From Micromonospora chokoriensis (lineage in GTDB: Bacteria > Actinomycetota > Actinomycetes > Mycobacteriales > Micromonosporaceae): 64,000 nucleotides of DNA. Where the stretch lies: assembly GCF_000718555.1 (NCBI RefSeq), contig NZ_JOAN01000010.1:186001-250000 (forward strand), in the 5' to 3' direction. Below, one piece after another: positions 7,421 through 16,528 of this stretch; position 1 is the first letter of the stretch; every line of letters begins with the position of its first letter. Made by a program: the position numbers and the translations under genes. A model generated the notes under the pieces. It did not search any database and was not told the origin of the DNA. It was given only the letters and a program-made list of their open reading frames with translations.

Positions 7421-8767
7421 GTGCGGCACGATTGCGCAGTGGGTCACGCTCCGTTACCGGACAGCGGTTTTCTTGAGGATTGGGCCGCGCGATTGCGGCA
7501 GGCCGCCGAGCGGCCGGTCGTCGGCATCCTGTTGCGCGGCAGCCACGCCCGCCGCGCCGCCACCGCACACAGCGACGTCGACCTCGATGTGTTGGTCGGC
7601 GGCGCCCCGTACGCGGCCCGGCGGGCGTACCTGGCTGAGTCCGCGGGCCAGGTCACCCACGTCTCGGTGGCCGCCCGCGACGTCCGGTCCTGGGTGCATC
7701 GACTCGGCGAACCGGCCGACTGGGCGTTCGGGCTGCCGGTCACCGCGCCGGCGCGGCTGCTCTGGGCCGACCCGCACTGGCGGCCCCGGATCGATTTGCC
7801 GGTGCTCTGCCAGCCCGCCGAGCCACCCCGACTCGAAGAGCTGATCGCCACGCTCGGTAAGGCTGCCGCCGCCCGCGCGGCCAACGATCGTCTCGGGGTC
7901 CGGCTCGCCGCGGCCGATCTCGCGCGGCTCTGCCCGTCGGTGCTGCGCCCCGCCAACCCGTCCGTGCGGGTCTACTCCCGCCGGGCGGCCTTCGCGGCAG
8001 CACTGGAACTCCCGGTGGCCCCACCCGGCTACCGGACGGACATGCTGCTCTGCCTCGGGCTGCGTCCGGGCGCCACCGGGCAGCTCTGGGCAGCCGCCGT
8101 ACGGCTGGTCGCCGGCACCCTGCCGTTGATCCGGCCGTACGCCGAGGAGATCGCCGAATCGGCCGGCGCGGACCTGGCCGCCGCCCTGGTCGACGGCCGG
8201 CTGGATCGCTACGTCGCCCAACTGGCCCGACCGGCCGGGCCGTCGACACCGCCGAAGCTCTCGGGGCCTTCGCCGCAGCCCCGGTGGGAGCGGTCGGCGG
8301 TACCCGCGCCGCGTGCGGGAGAATTGGTGACTGTGCCCGTACCTGACCCGCCGGTCACCGGCGTCCCCAGTGATTCGAACGAGCTGACCACGCCCGTGCC
8401 GGCCCGCCCGTCCCGGCTCGACCCGGCCATCGCGGCCCGGCTGCGCCGCACCGCCGACGGTCTGGTCGCCGCCGTGGTCCGGGCGCACGACTCCGGTGAG
8501 GTGCTGATGGTCGCCTGGATGGACGACGAGGCGTTGCACCGCACCCTCACCACTGGCCGGGCCACCTACTGGTCACGCAGCCGGCGCGAATACTGGGTCA
8601 AGGGCGCCACCTCCGGGCACCACCAGTACGTCCGGTCGGTCGCCCTGGACTGCGACGGGGACGCGCTGCTGGTGAGCGTGGACCAGGTCGGCGCCGCCTG
8701 CCACACCGGCCACCGGACCTGCTTCTTCACCGAGCTGCCTGTCACGGGGACGGAGGCACACTCATGA
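7421..8767 (+). CDS. Nucleotidyltransferase-domain frame continuous with HisI
   Basis: One uninterrupted 448-codon frame. Residues about 20-280 carry a minimal nucleotidyltransferase signature, [20 protein letters not shown] (residues 40-59), with the G-S-x-x-R...S-D-x-D-L pattern of Pol-beta-like transferases (Asp52, Asp54). A Pro-rich linker (about 280-340) follows, then a complete phosphoribosyl-AMP cyclohydrolase. It is either a true fusion or an upstream gene that reads through into hisI, since no stop separates them. GTG 7439 is an alternative start; neither has a good ribosome binding site. Codon 12 is TTA, a rare leucine codon here. The substrate of the transferase domain is unknown. 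Confidence 0.65.
   Translation: MRHDCAVGHAPLPDSGFLEDWAARLRQAAERPVVGILLRGSHARRAATAHSDVDLDVLVGGAPYAARRAYLAESAGQVTHVSVAARDVRSWVHRLGEPADWAFGLPVTAPARLLWADPHWRPRIDLPVLCQPAEPPRLEELIATLGKAAAARAANDRLGVRLAAADLARLCPSVLRPANPSVRVYSRRAAFAAALELPVAPPGYRTDMLLCLGLRPGATGQLWAAAVRLVAGTLPLIRPYAEEIAESAGADLAAALVDGRLDRYVAQLARPAGPSTPPKLSGPSPQPRWERSAVPAPRAGELVTVPVPDPPVTGVPSDSNELTTPVPARPSRLDPAIAARLRRTADGLVAAVVRAHDSGEVLMVAWMDDEALHRTLTTGRATYWSRSRREYWVKGATSGHHQYVRSVALDCDGDALLVSVDQVGAACHTGHRTCFFTELPVTGTEAHS
8327..8767 (+). CDS. hisI: Phosphoribosyl-AMP cyclohydrolase (internal start)
   Basis: 146 residues. HisI hydrolyses PR-AMP to ProFAR in histidine synthesis. The core includes [28 protein letters not shown], the metal-binding DCDGDALL and the zinc-site [10 protein letters not shown], so all expected metal ligands are present. 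A GGGAGAA ribosome binding site (8317-8323) precedes GTG 8327 and GTG 8333, which gives a stand-alone protein of normal size even though the frame continues upstream into a nucleotidyltransferase domain. The stop overlaps the trpE start (ATGA), so hisI and trpE are coupled. Confidence 0.85.
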   Translation: MTVPVPDPPVTGVPSDSNELTTPVPARPSRLDPAIAARLRRTADGLVAAVVRAHDSGEVLMVAWMDDEALHRTLTTGRATYWSRSRREYWVKGATSGHHQYVRSVALDCDGDALLVSVDQVGAACHTGHRTCFFTELPVTGTEAHS

Positions 8768-10317
8768 CCGACGGCACCCTCAGCCCCGACCTGGCCACCT
8801 TCACCGAGCTGGCGGCCGCCTGGCGGGTCGTGCCGGTCACCCGACGGCTGCTGGCCGACGCGGAGACCCCGGTCGGGGTCTACCGGAAGCTGGCCGGTGG
8901 GCCGGGCACGTTCCTGTTGGAATCGGCCGAGCAGGGCGTCGGCTCGGCCGGTATGGCCTGGTCGCGGTATTCGTTCATCGGCGTACGCAGCAGCGCCACC
9001 CTCATCGAACGCGACGGCGTGGCTACCTGGCTCGGCCAACCGCCGGCCGGGTTGCCCACCGAGGGTGACCCGGTGCGGATGCTGCGGGAGACGGTGGCGG
9101 CGCTGGCCGGCCCGGTCGGGGACCCGTCCGACGGCCTGCCACCGCTGACCGGGGGCATGGTCGGCTACCTCGGCTACGACCTGATCCGGCGCTTCGAGCG
9201 GTTGCCCGAGCTGACCGAGGACGACCTGGGCGTCCCGGAGTTGGGCATGATGCTCGCCACCGACCTGGTGGTGCTGGACCACTACGACGGCTCGGCGATC
9301 CTGGTCGCCAACGCGGTGCTGCCGCCGTTGGACGCCCCGGACCGGGCCTCGCAGGTCGCCGCCGCCTACCACCAGGCGGTGGGCCGGTTGGACGCGATGA
9401 CCACGGCGCTGTCCCGGCCCATCCCGCCGATGATCTCCACCGTCGAGCGTCCGCCGGCCGGTGAGGTGCTCTGCCGTACGCCCGACGGCGGTTACCCGAA
9501 GGCGGTGGAGGCGGCCAAGGAGGCGATCCGGGCCGGCGAGTGCTTCCAGATCGTGCTCTCCCAGCGCTTCGAGCGGTCCACCCACGCCGACCCGCTGGAC
9601 GTCTACCGGGTGCTGCGCACCAGCAACCCCAGCCCGTACATGTACCTGCTGCGCTTCGACGGGTTCGACATCGTCGGCTCGTCCCCGGAGGCGCACCTCA
9701 AGGTCACCGGGGCCACGGACGGGCGGCGTCGGGCGTTGCTGCACCCGATCGCCGGCACCCGCCCGCGGGGCGGCACCCCGGCCGCCGACGCCGCGCTCGC
9801 CGCCGAGCTGCTCGCCGACCCGAAGGAACGGGCCGAGCACGTGATGCTCGTCGACCTCGGCCGCAACGACCTGGGTCGGGTCTGTCAGCCCGGCAGCGTG
9901 GAGGTGCCCGAGTTCGCCACCATCGAGCGGTACAGCCACGTCATGCACATCGTCTCCACCGTCACCGGCACGCTGCGTGACGACCAGTCCGCCTTCGACG
10001 CGCTCGCCGCGACCTTCCCGGCCGGCACGCTCTCCGGGGCACCCAAGGTACGCGCCATGGAGATCATCGAGGAGTTGGAGCCGGTCCGGCGTGGCCTCTA
10101 CGGCGGCACGGTCGGCTACTTCGGCTTCGGCGGCGACCTGGACATGGCGATCGCCATCCGGACCGCGCTCATCCGCGACGGCCGCGCCTACGTGCAGGCC
10201 GGTGCGGGGGTGGTCGCCGACTCGGACCCGGCTGCCGAGGACCAGGAGACGCGGAACAAGGCCGCGGCCGTGCTGGCCGCGATCGCGGCCGCCGAAACAC
10301 TCCGGCCAGCTCGGTGA
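8764..10317 (+). CDS. trpE: Anthranilate synthase component I
   Basis: 517 residues. TrpE makes anthranilate from chorismate, with ammonia from a glutaminase subunit that is not in this window. The chorismate-binding domain is complete: [18 protein letters not shown], the [10 protein letters not shown] motif, [19 protein letters not shown] and [16 protein letters not shown]. The start ATG overlaps the hisI stop by 4 bp. The stop lies inside a 55-bp repeat that also supplies the ribosome binding site of the next gene. Feedback inhibition by tryptophan is usual for the family; the N-terminal region ([15 protein letters not shown]) has the expected layout. Confidence 0.97.
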   Translation: MTDGTLSPDLATFTELAAAWRVVPVTRRLLADAETPVGVYRKLAGGPGTFLLESAEQGVGSAGMAWSRYSFIGVRSSATLIERDGVATWLGQPPAGLPTEGDPVRMLRETVAALAGPVGDPSDGLPPLTGGMVGYLGYDLIRRFERLPELTEDDLGVPELGMMLATDLVVLDHYDGSAILVANAVLPPLDAPDRASQVAAAYHQAVGRLDAMTTALSRPIPPMISTVERPPAGEVLCRTPDGGYPKAVEAAKEAIRAGECFQIVLSQRFERSTHADPLDVYRVLRTSNPSPYMYLLRFDGFDIVGSSPEAHLKVTGATDGRRRALLHPIAGTRPRGGTPAADAALAAELLADPKERAEHVMLVDLGRNDLGRVCQPGSVEVPEFATIERYSHVMHIVSTVTGTLRDDQSAFDALAATFPAGTLSGAPKVRAMEIIEELEPVRRGLYGGTVGYFGFGGDLDMAIAIRTALIRDGRAYVQAGAGVVADSDPAAEDQETRNKAAAVLAAIAAAETLRPAR

Positions 10318-10366
10318 GCGCGAGGAGTGCAGCGAAGCGGAGCCCCGCAGTCGCGAACGAAAGGCC
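10312..10366 (+). repeat. 55-bp intergenic coupling repeat, copy 2
   Basis: Exact copy of 2363-2417. It contains the trpE stop (10315-10317) at offset +3 and the AAAGG ribosome binding site, and the next gene starts at offset +61 (GTG 10373). The two host operons are otherwise unrelated. Confidence 0.9.
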
Positions 10367-10372
10367 GGCTCA

Positions 10373-10963
10373 GTGAGGGGCGGGGAGCGGTCCGTCGTGG
10401 GCCGGCGCGCGTTGGCGTACGCCGTGGTGCTCTGTCTGGCCGGCGCGGGCCTGGCGCTGTGGGCTGCGACGCGCAGTTGGTCGGTCGAGCTGACGCTACG
10501 TCCGGCGCCGCTGCCGCCGGTGCGCGACGCCCGCAGCGGTGCGAGCCTGTTGCCCTGGCTGCCGGCGTTGGCCCTGGTGACCTTGGCCGGTGGTGGTGCG
10601 GTGTTGGCTACCCGGGGCCGACTGCGGCGGGCGCTCGGCGTGCTGCTCGGCGCGCTCGGTCTGGCCGTGGCCGCCGGCGGCGGGTATGGGCTGGTCGCTG
10701 ACGTGGGCGGCGTGGTGAGTCGGCAGTGGCCGACGCTCTGCCTGCTCGGTGGTCTGCTGGCCGCTGCGGGCGGCTGGTGGACGGCGGTGCGCGGCGGTGC
10801 GTGGCCGGCCATGGGCGCACGGTACGAACGTCCGGCGCGTACCGCCCCGGCGGCCGCGTCTGGGCAGGGCGACCCGGCGGGACCGTCGACGCCGTTGGCG
10901 GGGCGGCGGACCACCGAGGCGTGGGACGCGCTGGACCGGGGCGAGGACCCGACGGCCGACTGA
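10373..10963 (+). CDS. Trp biosynthesis-associated membrane protein (TIGR02234-like)
   Basis: 196 residues with four predicted membrane helices (about 13-32, 62-82, 86-108, 118-138) and a hydrophilic, Ala/Pro-rich tail. Small four-helix proteins directly after trpE are a recurring actinobacterial feature (TIGR02234, tryptophan-associated membrane protein); their role is unknown. GTG 10373 is chosen because the repeat's AAAGG lies 8 nt upstream. It is probably co-transcribed with trpE. Confidence 0.85.
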   Translation: MRGGERSVVGRRALAYAVVLCLAGAGLALWAATRSWSVELTLRPAPLPPVRDARSGASLLPWLPALALVTLAGGGAVLATRGRLRRALGVLLGALGLAVAAGGGYGLVADVGGVVSRQWPTLCLLGGLLAAAGGWWTAVRGGAWPAMGARYERPARTAPAAASGQGDPAGPSTPLAGRRTTEAWDALDRGEDPTAD

Positions 10964-10987
10964 CCCGACGGTCGGGGCCAGCGGGGG

Positions 10988-11257
10988 TCAGCCGACCGGC
11001 TGGCGTTCCCGCTGGGCGCGGTGGCTGGCGGCGCGGGCGGCGGTCAACTCGGCGACGAGGCGGTTCAGCTCGGCGCGCTGGTCGGCGCGGGCCCGGTCGG
11101 CGCAGACCGCCTCCCAGGCGTTGCCCCGTGCGGTCCGCATCCGGCCTTCGCCCACTACTGCCCGTTCCACGGTGTGCACCACCCCGACGGCTAGCGACGC
11201 CACTGTCCGCGAGATGGTGGTCAGGCCGATGGTCGGGTACGGCTCGGAATTGCTCAT
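10988..11257 (-). CDS. Small hypothetical protein with C-terminal coiled coil
   Basis: 89 residues, not recognised as a named family. ATG 11257 is preferred over the upstream in-frame start at 11302 because GAGGTG lies 5 nt ahead. The N-terminal half has a short moderately hydrophobic stretch (TISRTVASLAVGVVHTV), and the C-terminal half is a charged helix rich in Arg, Ala and Glu (RADQRAELNRLVAELTAARAA) that could form a coiled coil. It sits on the opposite strand between the Trp membrane gene and trpC. Base composition is normal. It is probably a real small gene, but the evidence is moderate. Confidence 0.5.
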   Translation of the reverse strand: MSNSEPYPTIGLTTISRTVASLAVGVVHTVERAVVGEGRMRTARGNAWEAVCADRARADQRAELNRLVAELTAARAASHRAQRERQPVG

Positions 11258-11683
11258 GGTCACCTCGCACGAGGAGTTGCGGCGGTCGGGCAGGCGCGCC
11301 ATCGAGTCTGCCTGAGGACGATGCTGGCCGGCTGACGTTTCGCCGCGGTGACCGCCCGGTCAACTGTCCCGCCTCGGCTGTGACCAGGACCCGTCCGTTC
11401 GGCCTTGAGCTTGCTCACAACATTGATCGGTGTCGTTGCCGTCAGGCGCGGACGGTGAACTGGTGGCATGATCGATGGATCGCCCCGGTCCGACCGGGGC
11501 CGTCAGGCGCTCTGCTGCGTGACGGTGGTCGATGCGGGAGGTGGCGCTGCGTGACAACCCGTTCACGGCAAGTCGGCCATTATGCCGCAGCCCTTTTGGT
11601 GAGCAGCGCCATACCCCCGGCAATCGACGCCGGTCGGCTGCCCCTAGCATCGGCCCATGACGCCCGGAGAGGGGAGTCCGTTC
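11258..11683. other. Intergenic stretch upstream of trpC
   Basis: No convincing gene. It holds the candidate Trp-codon/hairpin leader at 11455-11500 and, near its end, the GGGGAG ribosome binding site of trpC. The frame after the Trp codons stays open to 11694, so if the leader is translated it overlaps trpC. Confidence 0.4.
11455..11500 (+). promoter_or_regulatory. Possible trp attenuator (Trp codons plus hairpin)
   Basis: From GTG 11455 the frame reads V-N-W-W-H-D-R-W, three Trp codons in eight. Three bases later a perfect 8-bp hairpin begins (GCCCCGGT 11482-11489, loop CCG, ACCGGGGC 11493-11500). It lies about 185 bp ahead of trpC. There is no clear ribosome binding site and no early stop, which weakens the case. 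Confidence 0.3.
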
Positions 11684-12547
11684 GTGACTGCTGAGCATGC
11701 GCACGCGGAGGGGGACGAGGCCGGCCAGGCAACGTCCGTAAGCGTGCTCGACGAGATTCTGGCTGGCGTACGTGAGGACGTCGCCCGACGCCAGGAACTG
11801 GTTCCGCTGGAGCGGATCCGGGAACTGGCAGCGGCTGCGCCGCCGCCCTTGGACGCGTACGCGGCGCTGCGCAAGCCCGGCGTGGCCGTGATCGCCGAGG
11901 TGAAGCGCTCGTCGCCGTCGAAGGGCCGGTTGGCCGAGATCGCCGATCCGGCCGACCTCGCCGTCGACTACGCGGCCGGTGGGGCGCGGGCGATCAGCGT
12001 GCTGACCGAGGGGCGCTGGTTCGGCGGTTCGCTGGACGACCTGGCGGCGGTCCGTGCCGCGGTCACCGTGCCGGTGCTGCGCAAGGACTTCGTGGTCTCC
12101 AGCTACCAGATCCACGAGGCGCGCGCGCACGGCGCCGACCTGGTCCTGCTGATCGTCGCCGCACTGGAACAGAACGTCCTGATGGGCCTGCTGGAGCGGA
12201 TCGAGTCGCTGGGCATGACCGCTCTGGTCGAGGTGCACGACGAGGAAGAGGCCGACCGCGCGCTGGAGGCCGGCGCGCAGGTGATCGGGGTCAACGCCCG
12301 TGACCTGCGTACCCTGGAGGTCGACCGGTCGGTGTTCGAGCGGATCGCGCCCGGCCTGCCCAGCAGCGTCGTCAAGATCGCCGAATCCGGCGTTCGTGGC
12401 CCGCACGACCTGATCCGGTACGCCTCCGCGGGCGCGGACGCGGTCCTCGTGGGCGAGGGCCTGGTCACGCAGAAGAGCCCCCGTGAGGCGGTCGCCGAGT
12501 TGGTCAACGCCGGTAACCACCCGGCAACGCCCCGGCCGGTGCGCTGA
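11684..12547 (+). CDS. trpC: Indole-3-glycerol phosphate synthase
   Basis: 287 residues. TrpC closes CdRP to indole-3-glycerol phosphate. The TIM barrel shows [15 protein letters not shown] with its catalytic Lys, then [40 protein letters not shown] and IAESGVRG, all expected. GTG 11684 follows GGGGAG by 7 nt and is preferred to ATG 11657, which has no ribosome binding site. This leaves about 20 residues more than typical before [13 protein letters not shown], so a later start is possible. First gene of trpC-trpB-trpA. Confidence 0.96.
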   Translation: MTAEHAHAEGDEAGQATSVSVLDEILAGVREDVARRQELVPLERIRELAAAAPPPLDAYAALRKPGVAVIAEVKRSSPSKGRLAEIADPADLAVDYAAGGARAISVLTEGRWFGGSLDDLAAVRAAVTVPVLRKDFVVSSYQIHEARAHGADLVLLIVAALEQNVLMGLLERIESLGMTALVEVHDEEEADRALEAGAQVIGVNARDLRTLEVDRSVFERIAPGLPSSVVKIAESGVRGPHDLIRYASAGADAVLVGEGLVTQKSPREAVAELVNAGNHPATPRPVR

Positions 12548-12585
12548 CCCCGCGCCGGTCTGACGCCAGACCGAGAGGATTCCCG

Positions 12586-13824
12586 ATGAGCGCCGACGCG
12601 CTGGCCCCGGTGGCCGGCCCGCAGCCCGACTCCACCGGCCACTTCGGCCGCTTCGGCGGTCGGTTCGTTCCCGAGGCCCTGGTGGCCGCGCTGGACGAGC
12701 TCGACGGGGCGTGGCGTACGGCGATGGCGGACGAGTCCTTCCGGGCCGAGTTCGGCGCGCTGCTGCGCGACTACGCCGGCACGCCGTCGTTGCTCTACGA
12801 GGCCCGGCGGTTCTCCGCCAAGGTCGGCGCGCGGGTGCTGCTCAAGCGTGAGGACCTCAACCACACGGGTGCGCACAAGGTGCGCAACGTGCTCGGCCAG
12901 GCACTGCTCACCAAGCGGATGGGCAAGACCCGGGTGATCGCGGAGACCGGTGCCGGCCAGCACGGCGTGGCCACCGCGACCGCCGCCGCCCTGTTCGACC
13001 TGGAGTGCGTGGTCTACATGGGCCAGGTCGACACCGAGCGGCAGGCGCTCAACGTGGCCCGGATGCGGATGCTCGGCGCGACGGTCGTCCCGGTCACAAA
13101 TGGTTCGCGCACCCTCAAGGACGCGATGAACGAGGCAATGCGGGACTGGGTGGCAAACGTCGACCAGACGCACTACCTCATCGGCACCGCCGCGGGCCCG
13201 CACCCGTTCCCGGCGATGGTGCGCGACTTCGTCCGGGGCATCGGTGACGAGGCGCGTCAGCAGTGCCTGGACCTCACCGGTGAGCTGCCGGACGCCGTCA
13301 CCGCCTGCGTCGGCGGCGGCTCCAACGCGCTCGGCATCTTCCACGCGTTCGTGGGCGACGAGGCCGTGCGGTTGTACGGCTTCGAGGCGGGCGGCGACGG
13401 GCTGGCGACCGGCCGGCACGCGGCGAGCATCACCGGCGGGTCCACCGGGGTGCTGCACGGCACCCGCACCTTCGTGCTCCAGGACGCCGACGGGCAGACC
13501 CTGGAGTCGCACTCGATCTCCGCCGGCCTGGACTACCCGGGCGTCGGGCCTGAGCACGCGTGGCTACACGACACCGGCCGGGCGAGCTACCTGCCGGTCA
13601 CGGACGACGAGGCGATGGCCGCGTTCGAGCTGCTCTGCCGCACCGAGGGCATCATCCCGGCGATCGAGAGTGCGCACGCGCTCGCCGGCACGGTCGCGCT
13701 GGCCCCGAAGCTCGCCGCGGAGCTGGGCCGGGAGCCCACCATCGTGGTCAACCTCTCCGGCCGGGGTGACAAGGACGTGCACACCGCCGGCGACTACTTC
13801 GGCATCCTCGACAAGGAGCGGTGA
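12586..13824 (+). CDS. trpB: Tryptophan synthase beta chain
   Basis: 412 residues. It condenses indole with serine using PLP. Lys98 in LNHTGAHK is the Schiff-base lysine, and the phosphate-binding loop [10 protein letters not shown] is intact. The N-terminus [14 protein letters not shown] is the usual TrpB opening. The start lies 38 bp after trpC and the stop one base before trpA, as expected for a coupled alpha-beta synthase operon. Confidence 0.98.
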   Translation: MSADALAPVAGPQPDSTGHFGRFGGRFVPEALVAALDELDGAWRTAMADESFRAEFGALLRDYAGTPSLLYEARRFSAKVGARVLLKREDLNHTGAHKVRNVLGQALLTKRMGKTRVIAETGAGQHGVATATAAALFDLECVVYMGQVDTERQALNVARMRMLGATVVPVTNGSRTLKDAMNEAMRDWVANVDQTHYLIGTAAGPHPFPAMVRDFVRGIGDEARQQCLDLTGELPDAVTACVGGGSNALGIFHAFVGDEAVRLYGFEAGGDGLATGRHAASITGGSTGVLHGTRTFVLQDADGQTLESHSISAGLDYPGVGPEHAWLHDTGRASYLPVTDDEAMAAFELLCRTEGIIPAIESAHALAGTVALAPKLAAELGREPTIVVNLSGRGDKDVHTAGDYFGILDKER

Positions 13825-13825
13825 G

Positions 13826-14629
13826 ATGAGCCGGATCGGGGTGGCCTTCGACAAGGCCCGCGCCGACGGACGGGCACTGCTGGTCGGCTGCATGCCGGCC
13901 GGTTTCCCCACCGTCGAGGGCAGCATCGCCGCGATGACCGCCATGGTCGAGGCCGGCGTCGACGTCATCGAGGTGGAGATCCCCTACTCCGACCCGGTGA
14001 TGGACGGGCCGGTGATCCAGCGGGCCAGTGACATCGCGCTGGCCGGCGGCGTACGCACGGCGGACACGATGCGCATCATCGAGGCGGTGGCGGCCACCGG
14101 CGCTCCGGTGGTCACGATGACCTACTGGAACCCGGTCGAGCGGTACGGCGTGGACGTGTTCGCCCGTGACCTCGCCTCCGCCGGCGGCACCGGCCTGATC
14201 ACCCCGGACCTGATCCCCGACGAGGCCGACGAGTGGCTGGCCGCCTCGGACGCGCACGGGCTGGACCGCACGTTCCTGGTCTCGCCGTCGTCCACCGACG
14301 CGCGGCTGTCGATGACGGTGCAGCACTGCCGTGGCTTCGTCTACGCGACCGCCGTGATGGGGGTGACCGGTGCTCGGGCGCGTACCTCCGACGCTGCCCC
14401 GACGCTGGTTTCCCGGGCCCGCGCGGTCACCGACCTGCCGATCGGTGTCGGCCTGGGGGTCGGCACCGGCGCGCAGGCCGGCACCGTCGCCGGCTACGCC
14501 GATGGGGTGATCGTGGGCAGCGCGCTGGTCCGGTGCGTGCTTGACGCGCCCACCGAGGCCGACGGGCTGGCCGCCCTGCGTACCCTCAGCGCCGAGCTGG
14601 CCGAGGGCGTCCGCAACCCCACCCGCTGA
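13826..14629 (+). CDS. trpA: Tryptophan synthase alpha chain
   Basis: 267 residues. It cleaves indole-3-glycerol phosphate and channels indole to TrpB. The catalytic pair Glu49 and Asp60 (IEVEIPYSDPVMD) falls at the canonical numbers, which supports ATG 13826. TrpA-specific FVYATAVMGVTGAR and GVGLGVGT are present. It starts one base after the trpB stop, with GGAG upstream, and is followed by a hairpin at 14650. Confidence 0.98.
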   Translation: MSRIGVAFDKARADGRALLVGCMPAGFPTVEGSIAAMTAMVEAGVDVIEVEIPYSDPVMDGPVIQRASDIALAGGVRTADTMRIIEAVAATGAPVVTMTYWNPVERYGVDVFARDLASAGGTGLITPDLIPDEADEWLAASDAHGLDRTFLVSPSSTDARLSMTVQHCRGFVYATAVMGVTGARARTSDAAPTLVSRARAVTDLPIGVGLGVGTGAQAGTVAGYADGVIVGSALVRCVLDAPTEADGLAALRTLSAELAEGVRNPTR

Positions 14630-14649
14630 CCGCGCCGACCCCCTCGGGT

Positions 14650-14669
14650 CGAGTCATCACGATGACTCG
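14650..14669. terminator. Hairpin between trpA and the convergent Nudix gene
   Basis: CGAGTCATC (14650-14658), AC loop, GATGACTCG (14661-14669): a perfect 9-bp inverted repeat. The Nudix stop codon (14657-14659, minus strand) lies inside it. It shares its GAGTCATC/GATGACTC core with the hairpin at 44443-44490. It could serve both directions. Confidence 0.6.
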
Positions 14670-15226
14670 CCGGCATCAGGCTCGATCGCGTGACGGGCAC
14701 CGGGCGGTCGGCTCCAGGCCGGCGGCGGGACTGTCGCTGCTTCGCCGCGTTGCTCCGGCGGCTGCACGGCGCCGGGCACCCCGGGGACGTCGCGGAGCAC
14801 GCCGGAGCGGCCGGCTGTGGCGTCGGCGACGGCGGCCCGGGTGAGCGGGGTGACCGCCTCGGGCAGCGCGTCGGGGGAGTGCCAGGACAGCCGGCAGCCC
14901 GGTGCTGGGTCGGCGGCGGGTCGGACCCCGGCCGCGCGGGCCCGAAAGACGTGCACGAGTACGTCCGGCGGCGGCCCGACGCGTCCGGCCGTGCACTCCC
15001 CCGTCGGGCCGGTCAGGTGGTACACGCCGACCAGGTCGATCAGCTCGATCTCCCAGCCGGTCTCCGCGCGGATGTCGCGTAGGGCCGCCCGCACCGGGCT
15101 CTCGGCCGGGCGCAGCCGCCCGCCGGGCAGCGCGTAACGGCGTGCGCCTCGGCCCTGCTGGCAGAGCAGCACTCGACCGGTGTCGTCGGTGACGACGGCG
15201 GCGACCGCCCAGGTGAGCGCGCTCAT
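14657..15226 (-). CDS. Nudix hydrolase with altered Nudix box
   Basis: 189 residues. The N-terminal domain reads WAVAAVVTDDTGRVLLCQQGRGARRYALPGG, the usual Nudix opening, followed by a Nudix box that departs from G-x5-E-x7-REUxEExGU: here the segment is RDIRAETGW, with Asp for the first Glu and Ala for the second. Metal binding may therefore be weaker or different. A C-terminal tail of about 60 residues is Pro-rich and low in complexity. ATG 15226 is the second in-frame Met-like codon and is preferred to TTG 15232. Substrate unknown. Confidence 0.8.
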   Translation of the reverse strand: MSALTWAVAAVVTDDTGRVLLCQQGRGARRYALPGGRLRPAESPVRAALRDIRAETGWEIELIDLVGVYHLTGPTGECTAGRVGPPPDVLVHVFRARAAGVRPAADPAPGCRLSWHSPDALPEAVTPLTRAAVADATAGRSGVLRDVPGVPGAVQPPEQRGEAATVPPPAWSRPPGARHAIEPDAGESS

Positions 15227-15328
15227 GGACAAAGAGCCTACGGCGGCGCAAACCAGAAGTCACCGACTTGCGCGCTGCGGTGGCCCGGGGTGCCGCAGCG
15301 GGGGTGTGCAGCGGTAGCGTGTGCACCC

Positions 15329-16513
15329 GTGACCCTCGCCTCGCTCTCCCCCCAGGCGGCCCTGCCCAGTCCCAGCACCGCGGTCTGGCAACTCGGGCCG
15401 GTGCCGATCCGGGCGTACGCGCTCTGCATCATCGCCGGCATCGTGCTGGCCTGCTGGGTAACGGAGCGCCGGCTGCGGCAGCGCGGCGTCGCGCCTGGCA
15501 CGGTGCTCGACATCGCCGTTTGGGCGGTGCCCGCGGGCATCATCGGCGCCCGGATCTACCACGTGGTCACCTCACCGGAGAAATACTTCGGCGCTGGTGG
15601 GGACCCGATGAAGGCGTTCGCCATCTGGGAGGGCGGTCTCGGCATCTGGGGCGCGGTCGCCGGTGGCGCGATCGGTGCCTGGATCGCGGCCCGACAGCTC
15701 GGCATCCCGTTGACCGTGATCGCCGACGCGCTGGCCCCCGGGCTGCCGCTGGCCCAGGCGGTCGGTCGGCTCGGCAACTGGTTTAACAACGAGCTCTTCG
15801 GCGGCCGGACCACCCTGCCGTGGGGCCTGCAGATCCATCGGATGGACCCGGACAATCCCGGGCACGCGCTGCGCGACGACGCCGGGCAGCCGATCCTCGA
15901 ACCGGGTCTCTACCAGCCGACCTTCCTCTACGAGGCGCTGTGGAACCTCGGCGTCGTGGCGCTGGTCCTGCTGCTCGACCGTCGGCTCAAGCTGGGCCGG
16001 GGCCGGGCGTTCGCGCTCTACGTGATGGGCTACACCGTCGGCCGGTTCTGGATCGAGCTGATGCGCACCGACGAAGCCAACCTCATCCTCGGTGTGCGCC
16101 TCAACGTGTGGACCGCCGCGCTGGTCTTCCTCGGCGCGTTGATCTACTTCGTCCGGGTGCGTGGCCCGCAGGACTACCTGATCCCGCTCGGCGCGGTGGC
16201 GACGCCGACCCCGTCCGCCACGTCCGACCTGTCCCAGGTCGACCTCTCCGAGCGTGAGACTCCCGCGCGGGCTGCCGCGCCGGAGGGCTACCGGGTGGTG
16301 AGCGAGGAGCAGTACGCCGCCTGGCAGGAGACCGGTGTCGTACCGCCGGAGCCGGCCACCGACGACGACTCCCAGCCGGGTGACGGCGAGTCGTCCGTGG
16401 ACGCGGCCCCCGCCGACCAGGCGTCGAACGACGACGAGCCGGCGGATGATCAGTCCTCCCGCACCGAACGGGCCGACGCCACCGGCGCGCGTCCCGCCGA
16501 CCGGGACAGCTGA
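15329..16513 (+). CDS. lgt: Prolipoprotein diacylglyceryl transferase
   Basis: 394 residues. Lgt moves diacylglyceryl from phosphatidylglycerol to the lipobox Cys of prolipoproteins in the cytoplasmic membrane. The family signature GRLGNWFNNELFG is present, with about seven membrane helices. After about residue 285 there is an acidic, disordered tail of roughly 100 residues (TDDDSQPGDGESS, SNDDEPADDQSSR), typical of actinobacterial Lgt but not needed for the fold. GTG 15329 is preferred to GTG 15290 because it gives the usual short N-terminus before WQLGPVPIRAYAL. The upstream TAGCGT sits close enough for a nearly leaderless message. Confidence 0.95.
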   Translation: MTLASLSPQAALPSPSTAVWQLGPVPIRAYALCIIAGIVLACWVTERRLRQRGVAPGTVLDIAVWAVPAGIIGARIYHVVTSPEKYFGAGGDPMKAFAIWEGGLGIWGAVAGGAIGAWIAARQLGIPLTVIADALAPGLPLAQAVGRLGNWFNNELFGGRTTLPWGLQIHRMDPDNPGHALRDDAGQPILEPGLYQPTFLYEALWNLGVVALVLLLDRRLKLGRGRAFALYVMGYTVGRFWIELMRTDEANLILGVRLNVWTAALVFLGALIYFVRVRGPQDYLIPLGAVATPTPSATSDLSQVDLSERETPARAAAPEGYRVVSEEQYAAWQETGVVPPEPATDDDSQPGDGESSVDAAPADQASNDDEPADDQSSRTERADATGARPADRDS

Positions 16514-16528
16514 GCGGAGGCGGCACCG

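Noticed and set aside
8566..10914. Long minus-strand frame opposite trpE and the Trp membrane gene
   Set aside because: Composition and lack of domains mark it as an antisense shadow of well-recognised genes.
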